DNA of 64,000 nt from Cohnella baijiui (GTDB taxonomy: Bacteria > Bacillota > Bacilli > Paenibacillales > Paenibacillaceae). The stretch spans positions 186,001 through 250,000 of the forward strand of contig NZ_JAJFOW010000005.1 of assembly GCF_020731285.1 (NCBI RefSeq). The letters are read 5' to 3'. The first letter of the stretch is position 1. Every line of letters starts with the position of its first letter. Made by a program: the position numbers and the translations under genes. This document shows, one piece after another, positions 16,610 to 26,592 of this stretch. The notes under the pieces were generated by a model that was given only the letters and a program-made list of their open reading frames with translations, had not been told where the DNA came from and searched no databases.

Positions 16610-17212
16610 ATGGCCGTGAATCGAAGCCACGAAGTCGAGTACTGCAACTTGGAGCTTCGTTTCGATCGCAGGCAGATTCAAAATTTGATCCGGGAGCTCA
16701 TTCAGGAAGGCTACTCCCTCTACTGGAACGAGAGCGAGCACCAGTTCCTCATCTCCGTCCGCACCGGGCGCAAGCTGCTCAAGATGCGCTTCCAGCGCAC
16801 CCAGAGCCGTTACAAGATGGTGGGCGACTATCTCGTCAAGGACGAGAAGCTGGCTTTCCTGATCGAGAAGCTGATCAACGATTCCCGGGGGCATGCCGTC
16901 GTCAAGCGTTTTCGAGATCGTCAGGTACTCATCGAGAACATCATGTTTGGTGAAATCATACGTCTCGTGGAGGTGTCAGGCATGGAACATCGGATTATTT
17001 TCCAGAAGCGCCCTCAGATTACGGTAGAAGACATGATTCAGGCCTATAAATCCAAGAGAGCCGAGCACCGGGCGGGCGTCTTGCGACTTGAAATCGATTA
17101 CGAGCTTGCCCTGCTGCACGAAGCCCTGCAGGAAGGACGCTCCGAGGATGCGGAAGCCTGCAAGCAAAAGCTCGCTGCCATGCGCACCGAGAGCCTGCTG
17201 CTGGAGCTGTGA
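16610..17212 (+). CDS. Conserved Paenibacillaceae protein of unknown function (200 aa)
   Basis: Begins MAVNRSHEVEYCNLELRFDR, with GGAGGGGG about four bases before the ATG. The sequence is soluble and mixed alpha/beta. A first half rich in strands (EGYSLYWNESEHQFLISVRTGRKLLKMRF) contains YKMVGDYLVKDEKLAFLIEKLI and HAVVKRFRDRQVLIENIMFGEIIRLVE, and a helical tail rich in Glu/Leu ends the protein. I recall similar proteins in many Paenibacillus genomes, where automatic labels are inconsistent. I do not trust any functional name for it. A terminator follows at 17248, so it is a single-gene unit. Confidence 0.75.
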   Translation: MAVNRSHEVEYCNLELRFDRRQIQNLIRELIQEGYSLYWNESEHQFLISVRTGRKLLKMRFQRTQSRYKMVGDYLVKDEKLAFLIEKLINDSRGHAVVKRFRDRQVLIENIMFGEIIRLVEVSGMEHRIIFQKRPQITVEDMIQAYKSKRAEHRAGVLRLEIDYELALLHEALQEGRSEDAEACKQKLAAMRTESLLLEL

Positions 17213-17247
17213 TCCGGTCCTTTGGCCGCATAGAACGATATACAGGT

Positions 17248-17281
17248 ACGGACGTTCTTCGGGACGTCCGTTTTATTTTTT
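17248..17281 (+). terminator. Rho-independent terminator
   Basis: ACGGACGT pairs with ACGTCCGT around a TTCTTCGGG loop and is followed by TTTTATTTTTT, 36 bases after the gene ending at 17212. Confidence 0.9.
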
Positions 17282-17351
17282 GGTTCTGTCCTTTTCTGCG
17301 TTGAACGGTTAAAATGTGGGAGGTGAATAACGCGGATGAGGAGGAAACAGA

Positions 17352-18005
17352 ATGAAGTTAGCGCATGGCGATAAACTGGTGATGATCGGCGATTCCATCA
17401 CGGATTGCGGCCGGGGACGGCCGATCGGGGAAGGGCTCGGCGACGGTCTCGGCCGGGGATACGTATCGATGGTGGAAGGCTTGCTGCAGACGGTCTACCC
17501 GCAGCTCGCGATCCGGATCGCCAACGTCGGGACAAGCGGGAATACGGTCCGCGATCTGAAAGCGCGTTGGCAGACGGACGTGCTCGATCTGAAGCCCGAC
17601 TGGCTGTCGGTCATGATCGGGACGAACGACGTGTGGCGCCAGTACGATCAGCCTTACATAAAGGAATCGCACGTCTATCCGGACGAATACGAAGCGACGC
17701 TGGACGAGCTCGTCGAGAAGACGAAGAACGGCGTCAAGGGCATCGTGCTCATGACCCCGTTCTATCTCGAGCCGAACCCATCCGACGCCATGCGGGCGAC
17801 GATGGACGCCTACGGGGCGATCGTGAAGCGGACCGCGGAGAAGCACGGCACGCTGTTCGTCGACACGCAAGCCGCATTCGACAAGGTGCTGGCCCACATT
17901 TACCCGGCGACGATCGCTTGGGACCGCGTGCATCCGAGCACGGGTGGGCATCTGACGCTGGCCAAGGCGTTCCTCGACGCGATCGAATTCTCCTGGAACG
18001 GTTGA
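17352..18005 (+). CDS. SGNH/GDSL-type esterase
   Basis: A 217-residue hydrolase with all SGNH blocks: block I MIGDSITDCGR with the nucleophile Ser near residue 15, the block II glycine/asparagine in NVGTSGNTVRDL, block III MIGTNDVW, and block V WDRVHPSTGGH with the catalytic Asp/His. No signal peptide is present, so it should act inside the cell. Similar proteins deacetylate sugars or hydrolyse small esters, often beside sugar-utilisation genes; here the next gene, 117 bases on, is 6-phosphogluconate dehydrogenase, which does not settle the substrate. The AGGAGG ribosome site lies seven bases before the ATG. Confidence 0.88.
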   Translation: MKLAHGDKLVMIGDSITDCGRGRPIGEGLGDGLGRGYVSMVEGLLQTVYPQLAIRIANVGTSGNTVRDLKARWQTDVLDLKPDWLSVMIGTNDVWRQYDQPYIKESHVYPDEYEATLDELVEKTKNGVKGIVLMTPFYLEPNPSDAMRATMDAYGAIVKRTAEKHGTLFVDTQAAFDKVLAHIYPATIAWDRVHPSTGGHLTLAKAFLDAIEFSWNG

Positions 18006-18121
18006 AAACAGAAGATAGTTTTCATAACGGGGTAAAAAGAGTACAATAAGCAGTGTTGAATCGCGGCGAAGCCGTGAGGAACGGCAGGGGAAAAATTCGA
18101 TTCAAAGGAAGGAAACGAAAC

Positions 18122-19537
<1,416 letters not shown>

Positions 19538-19553
19538 GCGCCCGGCCGACCGG

Positions 19554-19838
19554 CTAGCGCATGTCCGCCAGCATGGCGCGCAGGCACGCGGCGTCTTCGC
19601 CGCATAAGCTTTGCCGCTGCACCAGGCGCATCGCGAGGCTCGCATAGCACGCGAAGTGCGCCAGCAACTGTGGCCGATCGAGCTCCGACCATTCGGGGGC
19701 TCCATCGGCCACTTTGTGTTTGATGTAATCGAGCGCCCAGAGCACGTCTTCCCGGCAGAGCGGGTAGTCGGGGGTCTGGAGACGGCGCAGCATGTCCGAA
19801 GCGGGCAGCGGCCTGCCGGGGTTCCGTGCGGGTTCCAT
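19554..19838 (-). CDS. Small hypothetical protein (94 aa)
   Basis: A 94-residue frame on the minus strand between gndA and aroK. It begins MEPARNPGRPLPASDML and has two likely helices (REDVLWALDYIKHKVADG and LLAHFACYASLAMRLVQRQ). AAGGTG lies nine bases before the ATG. It contains three cysteines and no membrane segment. It ends 17 bases from the gndA stop, convergently. I recognise no family. Codon use fits the surroundings, but it could also be a chance frame, since the opposite strand of this GC-rich DNA has long open frames. Confidence 0.5.
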   Translation of the reverse strand: MEPARNPGRPLPASDMLRRLQTPDYPLCREDVLWALDYIKHKVADGAPEWSELDRPQLLAHFACYASLAMRLVQRQSLCGEDAACLRAMLADMR

Positions 19839-19971
19839 GTGGCATCACACCTTCGGGAAGGACTTGGTTACACTATCATCCTTACGGAAAAAGTCGTTAT
19901 TTTATACCTGCAGTCGATATGCTATGATAGGAAAAGCGTACAGGCCATGTCACGTGGAAGTGGGGAATAAC

Positions 19972-20499
19972 GTGTCCAGCGAGGAATATCAATGCCGCAA
20001 CGTCGTGTTGGTCGGCTTTATGGGGACGGGCAAATCGACCGTGAGCCGGCTGCTCGCGGAGCGGCTGGGCTGGTCCCGGATCGATACGGATGACGAGATC
20101 GTGCGGCGCGCGGAGCGCACCATTCCGGAGATCTTTGCAGGCGAAGGGGAGGCCGCGTTCCGCGAGCTGGAAAGCGCGGTCATCCGCGACGTGCTCGCCG
20201 GCGAGCGGCGCATCGTCGCCACGGGCGGCGGCGCCGTCCTCCGCGACGACAACCGCGCCGCCATGCTGGCGGGCGGGCTCGTCGTCGCGCTGACGGCGGA
20301 TCGCGAGACGCTTATCGCCCGCGTCGTCGCTGGCGGCGAAGCGGCGGGACGCCCGCTGCTCGCGGGCGACGCCGAGGCGCGCATCGACGCGCTGCTCGCC
20401 ACGCGGCGGCACGCATACGACTTCGCGCACGTCGCCATCGACACCTGCGGGCGGACGCCCGAGGAGATCGCGGAGCTGGTGCTCCGCCAGGTATTATAG
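19972..20499 (+). CDS. aroK: Shikimate kinase
   Basis: A 175-residue kinase that phosphorylates shikimate at the 3-hydroxyl with ATP, step five of the shikimate pathway. The P-loop GFMGTGKST lies near residue 16, the shikimate-binding Asp/Arg in RIDTDDEIVRRAERTIPEIFAGEGEAAFRELE follow, and VATGGGAVL near 81 and the lid RPLL near 125 are present. I start at GTG 19972, with GTGGGG seven bases upstream, which gives the usual family length; the open frame begins at 19792. aroA follows about 400 bases later on the same strand, so two consecutive-pathway enzymes are near neighbours. Confidence 0.92.
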   Translation: MSSEEYQCRNVVLVGFMGTGKSTVSRLLAERLGWSRIDTDDEIVRRAERTIPEIFAGEGEAAFRELESAVIRDVLAGERRIVATGGGAVLRDDNRAAMLAGGLVVALTADRETLIARVVAGGEAAGRPLLAGDAEARIDALLATRRHAYDFAHVAIDTCGRTPEEIAELVLRQVL

Positions 20500-20796
20500 C
20501 TCGTTCCAGGCGAGCATGCCGCCCAGCATATTGACCGGACGCTCGAAGCCGAGCTCGGCCAAATATTCGCAGGCGCGGCCGCTGCGGGCGCCGCTGCGGC
20601 AGATGAAGACGACCTCGCCTTCGCGCGGAATTTCGTCGAGCCGCTGCGGGATCGTACCGAGCCGGATGTGCACGGCGCCGGGGATCATGCCTTCGGCGAC
20701 TTCTTCGTCCTCGCGAACGTCGATCAGATGGATATTTTCGCCGGCGTCCAGCCGGGCTTTCAGTTGCTCGGCCGTCGTCGTCTCGTACGTACTCAT
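20494..20796 (-). CDS. Single-domain rhodanese (YqhL-like)
   Basis: A 100-residue rhodanese domain. It begins MSTYETTTAEQLKARLDAGEN, has the IDVREDEEVAEGMIPGAVHI segment and the active-site loop FICRSGARSGRA with the sulfur-carrying cysteine near residue 68. Such proteins move sulfane sulfur between thiols in the cytosol. The start ATG at 20796 has AAGGAA nearby. Its stop overlaps the end of aroK by six bases on the opposite strand, a tight convergent arrangement. It splits aroK from aroA. Confidence 0.88.
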   Translation of the reverse strand: MSTYETTTAEQLKARLDAGENIHLIDVREDEEVAEGMIPGAVHIRLGTIPQRLDEIPREGEVVFICRSGARSGRACEYLAELGFERPVNMLGGMLAWNEL

Positions 20797-20913
20797 GGAG
20801 ATCGTTCCTTTCCTTATTGGCGGATGGTACTGACTCCTCCTAAGGATACGGCGGCCGGAACGACAAATCAACTGTGCAAGGGCGATAGCTAGACAGAAGG
20901 AGCGGATGTACAT

Positions 20914-22206
20914 ATGGATATGATCGTGACGCCTACCGGGCGGCTGCAAGGTGAAATACAAGCGTTGTCCTCCAAAAACTATACGACCCGCTATCTGCTC
21001 GTCGCCGCGCTGGCGGACGGCACGAGCACGATCCGCTATCCCGCGCACAGCGAAGACAGCGACGCGCTGCGTCGTTGCGTCCGCGATCTGGGCGCCGTCA
21101 TCGAAGAAGACGACGAGAAGATCGTCATCACCGGTTTCGGCAAGCATCCCCGCCTGGCGAAGGAACTGGACGTCGGCAACGCCGGCGCCGTCCTGCGCTT
21201 CCTAATGGCGGTCGCGGCGCTGCTTCCGGAGGTCACGTTCGTGAACAATTACCCGGAATCGCTGGGCAAGCGGCCGCACGACGATCTCATCGAGGCGCTG
21301 CAGGACATGGGCGTGACGATCGAGCACCGCGAGGGCAAGCTGCCGATCACGATCCGCGGCGGCGCGCCGCGCGGCGGCAAGATCCGGGTTTCCGGCAGCG
21401 TCAGCTCCCAGTTCCTGAGCGCGCTGCTCTTCCTGACGCCGCTGCTGGACGAGGACAGCGAGATCGAAGTGCTGCACGACCTGAAGTCCAAGGTCGTCGT
21501 CGGGCAGACGCTCGAGGTGCTGGCGCAAGCCGGCATCGTCATCGAAGCGTCGGAGGATCTGATGCACTATTGCATCCCCGGCCACCAGCAGTACAAGGCG
21601 CAGGAATACACGGTGCAAGGCGACTACCCGGGCTCGGCCGCCATTCTGGCCGCCGCCGCCGTGACGGAGTCGGACGTGACCGTCCGCCGACTGCTGGAAG
21701 ACAGCAAGCAGGGCGAGCGCGCCGTGGTGGACGTGCTGAAGGCGATGAACGTGCCGCTCGAGCACGAGAACGGCGTCGTCCGGGTACGGGGCAACGGCAA
21801 GCTGATCGCGGGGGAATTCGACGGAGACGCGTTCACCGACGGCGTGCTGGCGATGGTCGCCGCAGCCGTATTCGCCGAAGGCACCTCCCGGTTCTATAAT
21901 GTAGAGAACCTGCGCTACAAGGAATGCGACCGCATCACCGACTACTTGAACGAGCTGCGCAAAGCGGGCGCGAACGTCGAGGAAAAGCGCGACGAGATCA
22001 TCGTTCATGGCCGCCCGGAAGGCGTGGAAGGCGATGTCGAGATCGACGCGCACTTCGACCACCGCGTCATCATGGCGCTAACCGTCGTCGGCTTGCGTGC
22101 GGCGCAACCGATCCGCATCAAGGACGCGCACCATGTCGCCAAGTCGTACCCGAACTATTTCGACCATCTGCGGGCGCTTGGCGCGCAGGTCCAGTGGGTA
22201 GAATAA
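20914..22206 (+). CDS. aroA: 3-phosphoshikimate 1-carboxyvinyltransferase (EPSP synthase), divergent type
   Basis: A 430-residue enzyme that joins PEP to shikimate 3-phosphate. The two-domain inverse-barrel pattern is kept: SSKNYTTRYLLVAAL at residues 19-33, with Lys21 in the place of the catalytic KS motif, SSQFLSALLFLTPLL near 165, GDYPGSAAILAAAAV near 233, LRYKECDRI near 335, and the C-terminal FDHRVIMALTV and KSYPNYFDHLRALG. It is unusual at the PEP/glyphosate loop: the common GNAGTAMRP reads GNAGAVLRF (residues 88-96), so the residues matching E. coli Thr97 and Pro101 are Ala and Phe. The ribosome site AGAAGGAG lies 11 bases before the ATG. UDP-GlcNAc enolpyruvyl transferase is excluded by the DHR and KEcDR motifs. 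Confidence 0.85.
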   Translation: MDMIVTPTGRLQGEIQALSSKNYTTRYLLVAALADGTSTIRYPAHSEDSDALRRCVRDLGAVIEEDDEKIVITGFGKHPRLAKELDVGNAGAVLRFLMAVAALLPEVTFVNNYPESLGKRPHDDLIEALQDMGVTIEHREGKLPITIRGGAPRGGKIRVSGSVSSQFLSALLFLTPLLDEDSEIEVLHDLKSKVVVGQTLEVLAQAGIVIEASEDLMHYCIPGHQQYKAQEYTVQGDYPGSAAILAAAAVTESDVTVRRLLEDSKQGERAVVDVLKAMNVPLEHENGVVRVRGNGKLIAGEFDGDAFTDGVLAMVAAAVFAEGTSRFYNVENLRYKECDRITDYLNELRKAGANVEEKRDEIIVHGRPEGVEGDVEIDAHFDHRVIMALTVVGLRAAQPIRIKDAHHVAKSYPNYFDHLRALGAQVQWVE

Positions 22207-22246
22207 GGAAGCCGCAAGCCAATCTCATTCCTGGAGGGTGATCCCG

Positions 22247-22675
22247 ATGGTATTCGAGAATCCGTCTCGCGAAGAGATCAAGCAGATTCTGCAACAGGCG
22301 AACGCGATCGCGGTCGTCGGCCTGTCGGACGATCCGTCGAAGACGAGCCACATGGTATCCGCCGCGATGCAAGCCAAGGGTTACCGCATCATCCCGGTTA
22401 ATCCGAAGGCTCAGACGATCCTCGGCGAGAAGTGTTACGCCAGGCTGGCCGACGTGCCGGAGCCGATCGACATCGTCAACGTGTTCCGCCGGCCGGAGCA
22501 TACGCCGCAAATCGCCGAGGAGGCGGTCGCGGCCGGCGCCAAGGTGCTATGGCTGCAGCTCGGCATCGCGAGCGACGAAGCGGCGCGGATCGCGCAGGCG
22601 GGCGGTCTGACCGTCATCATGGATCGCTGCATCAAGGTCGAAGACTCCATTCTGCTGCCCCACGGCAAGCAGTAA
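22247..22675 (+). CDS. CoA-binding domain protein (YccU type)
   Basis: A 142-residue Rossmann-like protein. The nucleotide-binding turn reads AIAVVGLSDDPSKTSHMV near residue 20, followed by GYRIIPVNPKAQTILGEKCY and VNVFRRPEHTPQIAEEAV, then GAKVLWLQLGI and a conserved MDRCIKVED near the end. This is the CoA-binding domain of succinyl-CoA synthetase and acyl-CoA ligases as a stand-alone protein. Its substrate is unknown. I start at ATG 22247 because GGAGGG lies eight bases upstream. It is 40 bases after aroA and probably read with it, as a terminator follows at 22694. Confidence 0.85.
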   Translation: MVFENPSREEIKQILQQANAIAVVGLSDDPSKTSHMVSAAMQAKGYRIIPVNPKAQTILGEKCYARLADVPEPIDIVNVFRRPEHTPQIAEEAVAAGAKVLWLQLGIASDEAARIAQAGGLTVIMDRCIKVEDSILLPHGKQ

Positions 22676-22693
22676 GGCCGCCGCTTCATCGCC

Positions 22694-22747
22694 GGGACGG
22701 CCTCCGCCGAAGTCGCGCTGCGCTTCGCGGAGCCCGTCCCGTTTGTT
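22694..22747 (+). terminator. Terminator after the aroA unit
   Basis: GGGACGG...CTCCGC pairs with GCGGAG...CCGTCCC, a branched long hairpin, followed by GTTTGTTT. Confidence 0.65.
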
Positions 22748-22787
22748 TCGGAGACGGCTCTTCGGTCGTTTTTCGACTTATCGTCAT

Positions 22788-22801
22788 CAACAGCGCTTTC
22801 A
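22788..22801. promoter_or_regulatory. Candidate cre (CcpA) site before nagE
   Basis: CAACAGCGCTTTCA; its complement TGAAAGCGCTGTTG matches 12 of 14 positions of the cre consensus TGWAANCGNTNWCA as I recall it. It lies 38 bases before the nagE start, where bound CcpA would block transcription. CcpA is encoded at 28.8 kb. Confidence 0.4.
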
Positions 22802-22838
22802 ATCGATACAAACATAGAAAGGAGAGATTCCGAAGATC

Positions 22839-24725
22839 ATGTTCGGCGTGGGCTTTCTCCAACGGCTGGGCCGGGCGATGATGCTGCCGATGACGGTGCT
22901 GCCCGCGGCGTCCGTCTTTTTGCTCCTCTCCCGGCTCCCGTGGGAGTCGTTCGGCTGGCCTCAAGCGCCCCAGCTGCTGTACGCGGCCGGGATGGCGATG
23001 TTCCAGTACATTCCGTACGTTTTCGCCGTCGGCATCGCGCTCGGGCTCTCCAACCAATCGGTGCACGCAGGGATGGCCGCGCTGGCCGGGATGATCATCT
23101 TCAGCGCGGTCACGTCGAGCTTCGACCCCGGTGGCGTGCAGCCGTCCATGTTCGCCGCCGTCGTCATCGGCATTCTTTCCGGGTGGGCGAGCGAGCGGTT
23201 CAAGTCGTTTCAGCTGCCGGAGTCTTTGCAGTTTTTCGGCGGGCCGCGGTTCGTGCCGATTTTCATGAGCGGCTTCTCGTTCCTGTTCGCCTGGCTCATG
23301 ATCGGCGTCGGGCAGGGCCTGCTCGCCTGGATTAGCGCTTCCGGCGGCATCGTCGAGTCCGCGGGCGGCTTCGGCGTTTTCCTGTACGGCTTTTTGCACC
23401 GGATTCTCGTCGCTTTCGGATTGCACCACCTGCTGAACCATCTGTTCTGGTTTCAGGTGGGCGAGTATCGGACGCCGGACGGCGGCGTCTTCTTCGGCGA
23501 CCTGCCGCGCTTTTTCGCCGGCGATCCGTCGGCGGGCATATACATGGCCGGCCTCTATCCCATTATCATGTTCGCGCTGCCCGCCATCGCGTACGCCATC
23601 ATCCACGAAGCGCGCGAGGACTTGAAGCCCAAGACGGCCAAGCAATTCCGCGTCGCCGCACTGACGGCGTTCCTCACCGGGGTGACGGAGCCCGTGGAAT
23701 TCGCCTTTCTGTTCGTCGCGCCTTACTTGTACTTGGTGCATTCCCTCATCTCCGGCGCCGTCATGTGGGTGACGTACGAGTTGGGCATCCGGTCGGGCTT
23801 TACGTTTTCCGCCGGTGCGCTCGAGTACATCATCAACCTGCGGATTTCGGAGCGCGGCTGGTTGATCGTCCCGTTGGGGCTGACCGTCGGCCTGCTTTAC
23901 TACGTGCTGTTCCGTTGGAGCATCCGCAAGTTTCAGCTGTCGACCCCCGGCCGCGAAGATTCGACCCGCCTGGACGACTGGGCGGGCGACATTCCATACC
24001 GCGCGCCGCTTGTGCTCCAAGCGCTCGGCGGCAAGGAGAACATGGTCCATCTTGAAGCCTGCATCACGCGGCTCAGGCTGACGCTCGTCGACGACCGGCG
24101 GGTCGACGTCAAGGCGTTGCGCCATCTCGGCGCCGCCGGTGTCATCCGGCTCGGCGGAGGCCACGTACAGGTGGTGTTCGGCACCTACTCCGATCTGATT
24201 CGGGGCGAGATCGCCAAGCTGATGCAGCTGGACGTCCATCAGGTACAGTTTCACGCGCCCGTGCAGGGCAGGATGATCCCCCTCGAGGACGTCGACGATC
24301 CGATCTTCGCGCAAAAGCTCGTGGGACGGGGCGTCGCGTTCATTCCCGACCGGGGCGAGCTCGTCGCGCCGGTGCGGGGCAAGATCATCCACCTGTACCC
24401 GTCGCTTCACGCGATCGGGATCGAGACGCCGGAAGGACTGGAAGTACTGCTGCACATTGGGATTGACACGTCGCATTTGAAAGGAAAAGGATTCACGGCG
24501 CTCGTGCAGGAAGGGGACGAAGTGACGCCCGGCCAGCCGCTGATCCGATTCCATCTGCCGACGCTCAAGGCCGAGGCCAAGTCACTGGCCACGCCAATGA
24601 TCATCACCAATCCAGATATCGTCCGCTCCTGGCGGTTCGCGCCGTTTAAGACGGTGAAAAAGGGTCAGGCCGCCGTCATGTCGGTCGTCGTGCGAGAGAG
24701 AGAGAACAAGGGGGGAGAGTCATGA
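22839..24725 (+). CDS. nagE: N-acetylglucosamine-type PTS EIICBA permease
   Basis: A 628-residue fused PTS transporter. Residues 1-380 are the IIC channel (MFGVGFLQRLGRAMMLPMTVLPAASVF, GLHHLLNHLFWFQVGEY, GVTEPVEFAFLF). Residues 395-465 form IIB, with the phosphocysteine in LEACITRLRLTL. The C-terminal 150 residues are IIA, with the phosphohistidine in LEVLLHIGIDTSHLKG. The histidine-rich GLHHLLN loop and FGGPRFVPIFMSG favour the GlcNAc branch over glucose. It would import and phosphorylate N-acetylglucosamine. Its stop overlaps the ptsI start (ATGA), so the two are translationally coupled. A candidate cre site lies upstream. Glucose or glucosamine specificity remains possible. Confidence 0.88.
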   Translation: MFGVGFLQRLGRAMMLPMTVLPAASVFLLLSRLPWESFGWPQAPQLLYAAGMAMFQYIPYVFAVGIALGLSNQSVHAGMAALAGMIIFSAVTSSFDPGGVQPSMFAAVVIGILSGWASERFKSFQLPESLQFFGGPRFVPIFMSGFSFLFAWLMIGVGQGLLAWISASGGIVESAGGFGVFLYGFLHRILVAFGLHHLLNHLFWFQVGEYRTPDGGVFFGDLPRFFAGDPSAGIYMAGLYPIIMFALPAIAYAIIHEAREDLKPKTAKQFRVAALTAFLTGVTEPVEFAFLFVAPYLYLVHSLISGAVMWVTYELGIRSGFTFSAGALEYIINLRISERGWLIVPLGLTVGLLYYVLFRWSIRKFQLSTPGREDSTRLDDWAGDIPYRAPLVLQALGGKENMVHLEACITRLRLTLVDDRRVDVKALRHLGAAGVIRLGGGHVQVVFGTYSDLIRGEIAKLMQLDVHQVQFHAPVQGRMIPLEDVDDPIFAQKLVGRGVAFIPDRGELVAPVRGKIIHLYPSLHAIGIETPEGLEVLLHIGIDTSHLKGKGFTALVQEGDEVTPGQPLIRFHLPTLKAEAKSLATPMIITNPDIVRSWRFAPFKTVKKGQAAVMSVVVRERENKGGES

Positions 24726-26476
24726 TCCAAGGGCTAGCGGCATCGGAAGGCATCGCGATCGGCAAGGCGTTCGTCCTGCCGAACTGGGAGTGGGAGATGC
24801 CGGAGCAGAAGATCGACGTGGGCGATCTGGCGCTCGAGTTCGATCGTCTTTACGAAGGCGTCAACCGCTCCAAGTCGGAGATCCACCAGATGAAAAGCGA
24901 GCTCGACGAAGCGGTCGGCATCCAGGAAGCGAGCATCTTCGACGCGCATCTGGCCATCCTGGACGACCCTGTGTTCATGAACGAAATTCAGGGGATCATC
25001 CAGCGGCAATACAAAGCGGCCGAAGTGGCCGTCAAGGAAGCGATCGACCATTTCGTCACGATGTTCGATCTGCTCGACGACGACTATATGAAGGAGCGGG
25101 CGCTCGACATCAAGGACGTCGGCAACCGGCTGCTCAAGCATCTGCTCGGCGTGCCCGAGATCGCGCTTCCGACCGATACCCAGCCGTTTATTCTCGTCGT
25201 GCGCGAGCTGACGCCGTCTCAGCTGATCCATCTAAAGCCCGACGTCGTGCTCGGCATCGTCACGATGGTCGGCAGCCCGTCGTCGCATTCGGCGATCATG
25301 GCCCGGGCGTTCGGCATCCCGCTCGTCATGGGCGTGGAGGCAAAGCTGGAGGAGCCGATCGCAACGGGCGACCTGCTCATCATGGACGGCGGCACCGGCG
25401 CGCTTCACGTCATGCCGGACGCCGAGACGGTGGCGAGCTATACGGAGCTGCGCCGCCGCCAGCTCGCCCAGCGCGAGCAACTGCAGTCGCTGGCGCAGGT
25501 GCCGGCGGTGACGCCTGACGGGGAGAGCGTGATCCTGAAAGCCAACATCAGTTCCATCAAGGAGCTGGAGGCGGCGCTCGGCAGCGGCGCACAGGGCGTC
25601 GGTCTGTTCCGCACGGAATTTCTCTACATGGACCGAACGTCGTTCCCTTCCGAAGAGGAGCAGTACGAGGTGTACCGGGCGGCCGCCGAACGACTGAAGG
25701 GACAGACGCTCGTCATTCGGACGCTCGATATCGGCGGCGACAAGCAGCTCGATTACTACGAGATGCCGGAGGAGGACAACCCTTTCCTCGGCTACCGCGC
25801 GATCAGGTTCAGCCTGGACCGCAAGGACCTGTTCAAAATCCAGCTGCGGGCCATCCTACGAGCCGCCGCGCACGGCGACGTGCGGATCATGTACCCGCTC
25901 ATCGCTTCGATCTCGGAGGTGCGGGAGGCGAACGCGCTGCTCGCCGAGGCGGAGCGGGAGCTCGAGGCGGAAGGCGTGCCGTTCCGCGGCGGGTTGCCGA
26001 CCGGCGTCATGATCGAAGTGCCGGCAGCCGTGCTGATCGCGGATCTGCTCGCCGCCGAAGTGTCGTTTTTCAGCATCGGCACAAACGATCTCGTACAGTT
26101 CACGCTGGCGGTCGATCGCATGAACGAGCAGATCAGCCACCTGTACGAGCCGTTCCACCCGGCGATCATCCGCATGCTGCAGGCGGTGACGGAAGCGGCC
26201 AATCGGCGCGGCATCCCCGTCAGCGTCTGCGGCGAGCTCGCGGGCGACGTCCGCGCGATGCCGATCTGGCTCGGGCTCGGCGTCGACGAGCTTAGCCTGT
26301 CCGCGCAGGCGATCCTGCCGGTCAAGGACGCGATGCTCCGCACGTCCGCGCAGGAGAGCCGCCTCGTCTTCGAGGAGCTGTTCGCCCTGCCGACGGCGCA
26401 GGCGATCACCGAGCGGCTCGAGCGGTTCCACGCGGAGACTGCGCTCGCCGCGGGCAAGGTTAAGCCGGGCGTCTGA
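24722..26476 (+). CDS. ptsI: PTS enzyme I (PEP-protein phosphotransferase)
   Basis: A 584-residue enzyme I, the cytosolic protein that takes phosphate from PEP and passes it to HPr. The phosphohistidine lies in GSPSSHSAIMARAFGIPLV near residue 188. The PEP-binding domain shows GVGLFRTEFLYMDR near 295, the DIGGDKQLDYY loop and FFSIGTNDLVQFTLAVDR near 450. The C-terminus contains SVCGELAGD with the catalytic cysteine. Its ATG lies inside the stop of nagE, with GGGGGAG upstream. ptsH, which usually precedes ptsI in Bacillales, is not here, so this is either the general enzyme I relocated behind nagE or a second copy. Confidence 0.92.
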   Translation: MIQGLAASEGIAIGKAFVLPNWEWEMPEQKIDVGDLALEFDRLYEGVNRSKSEIHQMKSELDEAVGIQEASIFDAHLAILDDPVFMNEIQGIIQRQYKAAEVAVKEAIDHFVTMFDLLDDDYMKERALDIKDVGNRLLKHLLGVPEIALPTDTQPFILVVRELTPSQLIHLKPDVVLGIVTMVGSPSSHSAIMARAFGIPLVMGVEAKLEEPIATGDLLIMDGGTGALHVMPDAETVASYTELRRRQLAQREQLQSLAQVPAVTPDGESVILKANISSIKELEAALGSGAQGVGLFRTEFLYMDRTSFPSEEEQYEVYRAAAERLKGQTLVIRTLDIGGDKQLDYYEMPEEDNPFLGYRAIRFSLDRKDLFKIQLRAILRAAAHGDVRIMYPLIASISEVREANALLAEAERELEAEGVPFRGGLPTGVMIEVPAAVLIADLLAAEVSFFSIGTNDLVQFTLAVDRMNEQISHLYEPFHPAIIRMLQAVTEAANRRGIPVSVCGELAGDVRAMPIWLGLGVDELSLSAQAILPVKDAMLRTSAQESRLVFEELFALPTAQAITERLERFHAETALAAGKVKPGV

Positions 26477-26535
26477 CCGAAGGCGCGCCCGACGGGATCG
26501 GCGGCGCCAGAGCGCCTTGCGGCAGGCGCCGCCCT

Positions 26536-26583
26536 GAAAAGCGGCAAGGGACCTTGGGGCGTTATGCCCGCAAGGTCCCTTGC
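26536..26583 (-). terminator. Terminator between ptsI and pfpI
   Basis: GCAAGGGACCTTG pairs with CAAGGTCCCTTGC; on the minus strand TTTT follows, nine bases after the PfpI gene stop. It may also stop ptsI transcripts. Confidence 0.7.
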
Positions 26584-26592
26584 GTCTTCGGC

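Noticed and set aside
22748..22838. Antiterminator (LicT/GlcT-type RAT) site before nagE
   Set aside because: No RAT-like hairpin overlapping a terminator directly before the gene; only a possible cre site.
22686..24554. 622-codon minus-strand frame opposite nagE
   Set aside because: Shadow of a gene with full PTS motifs.
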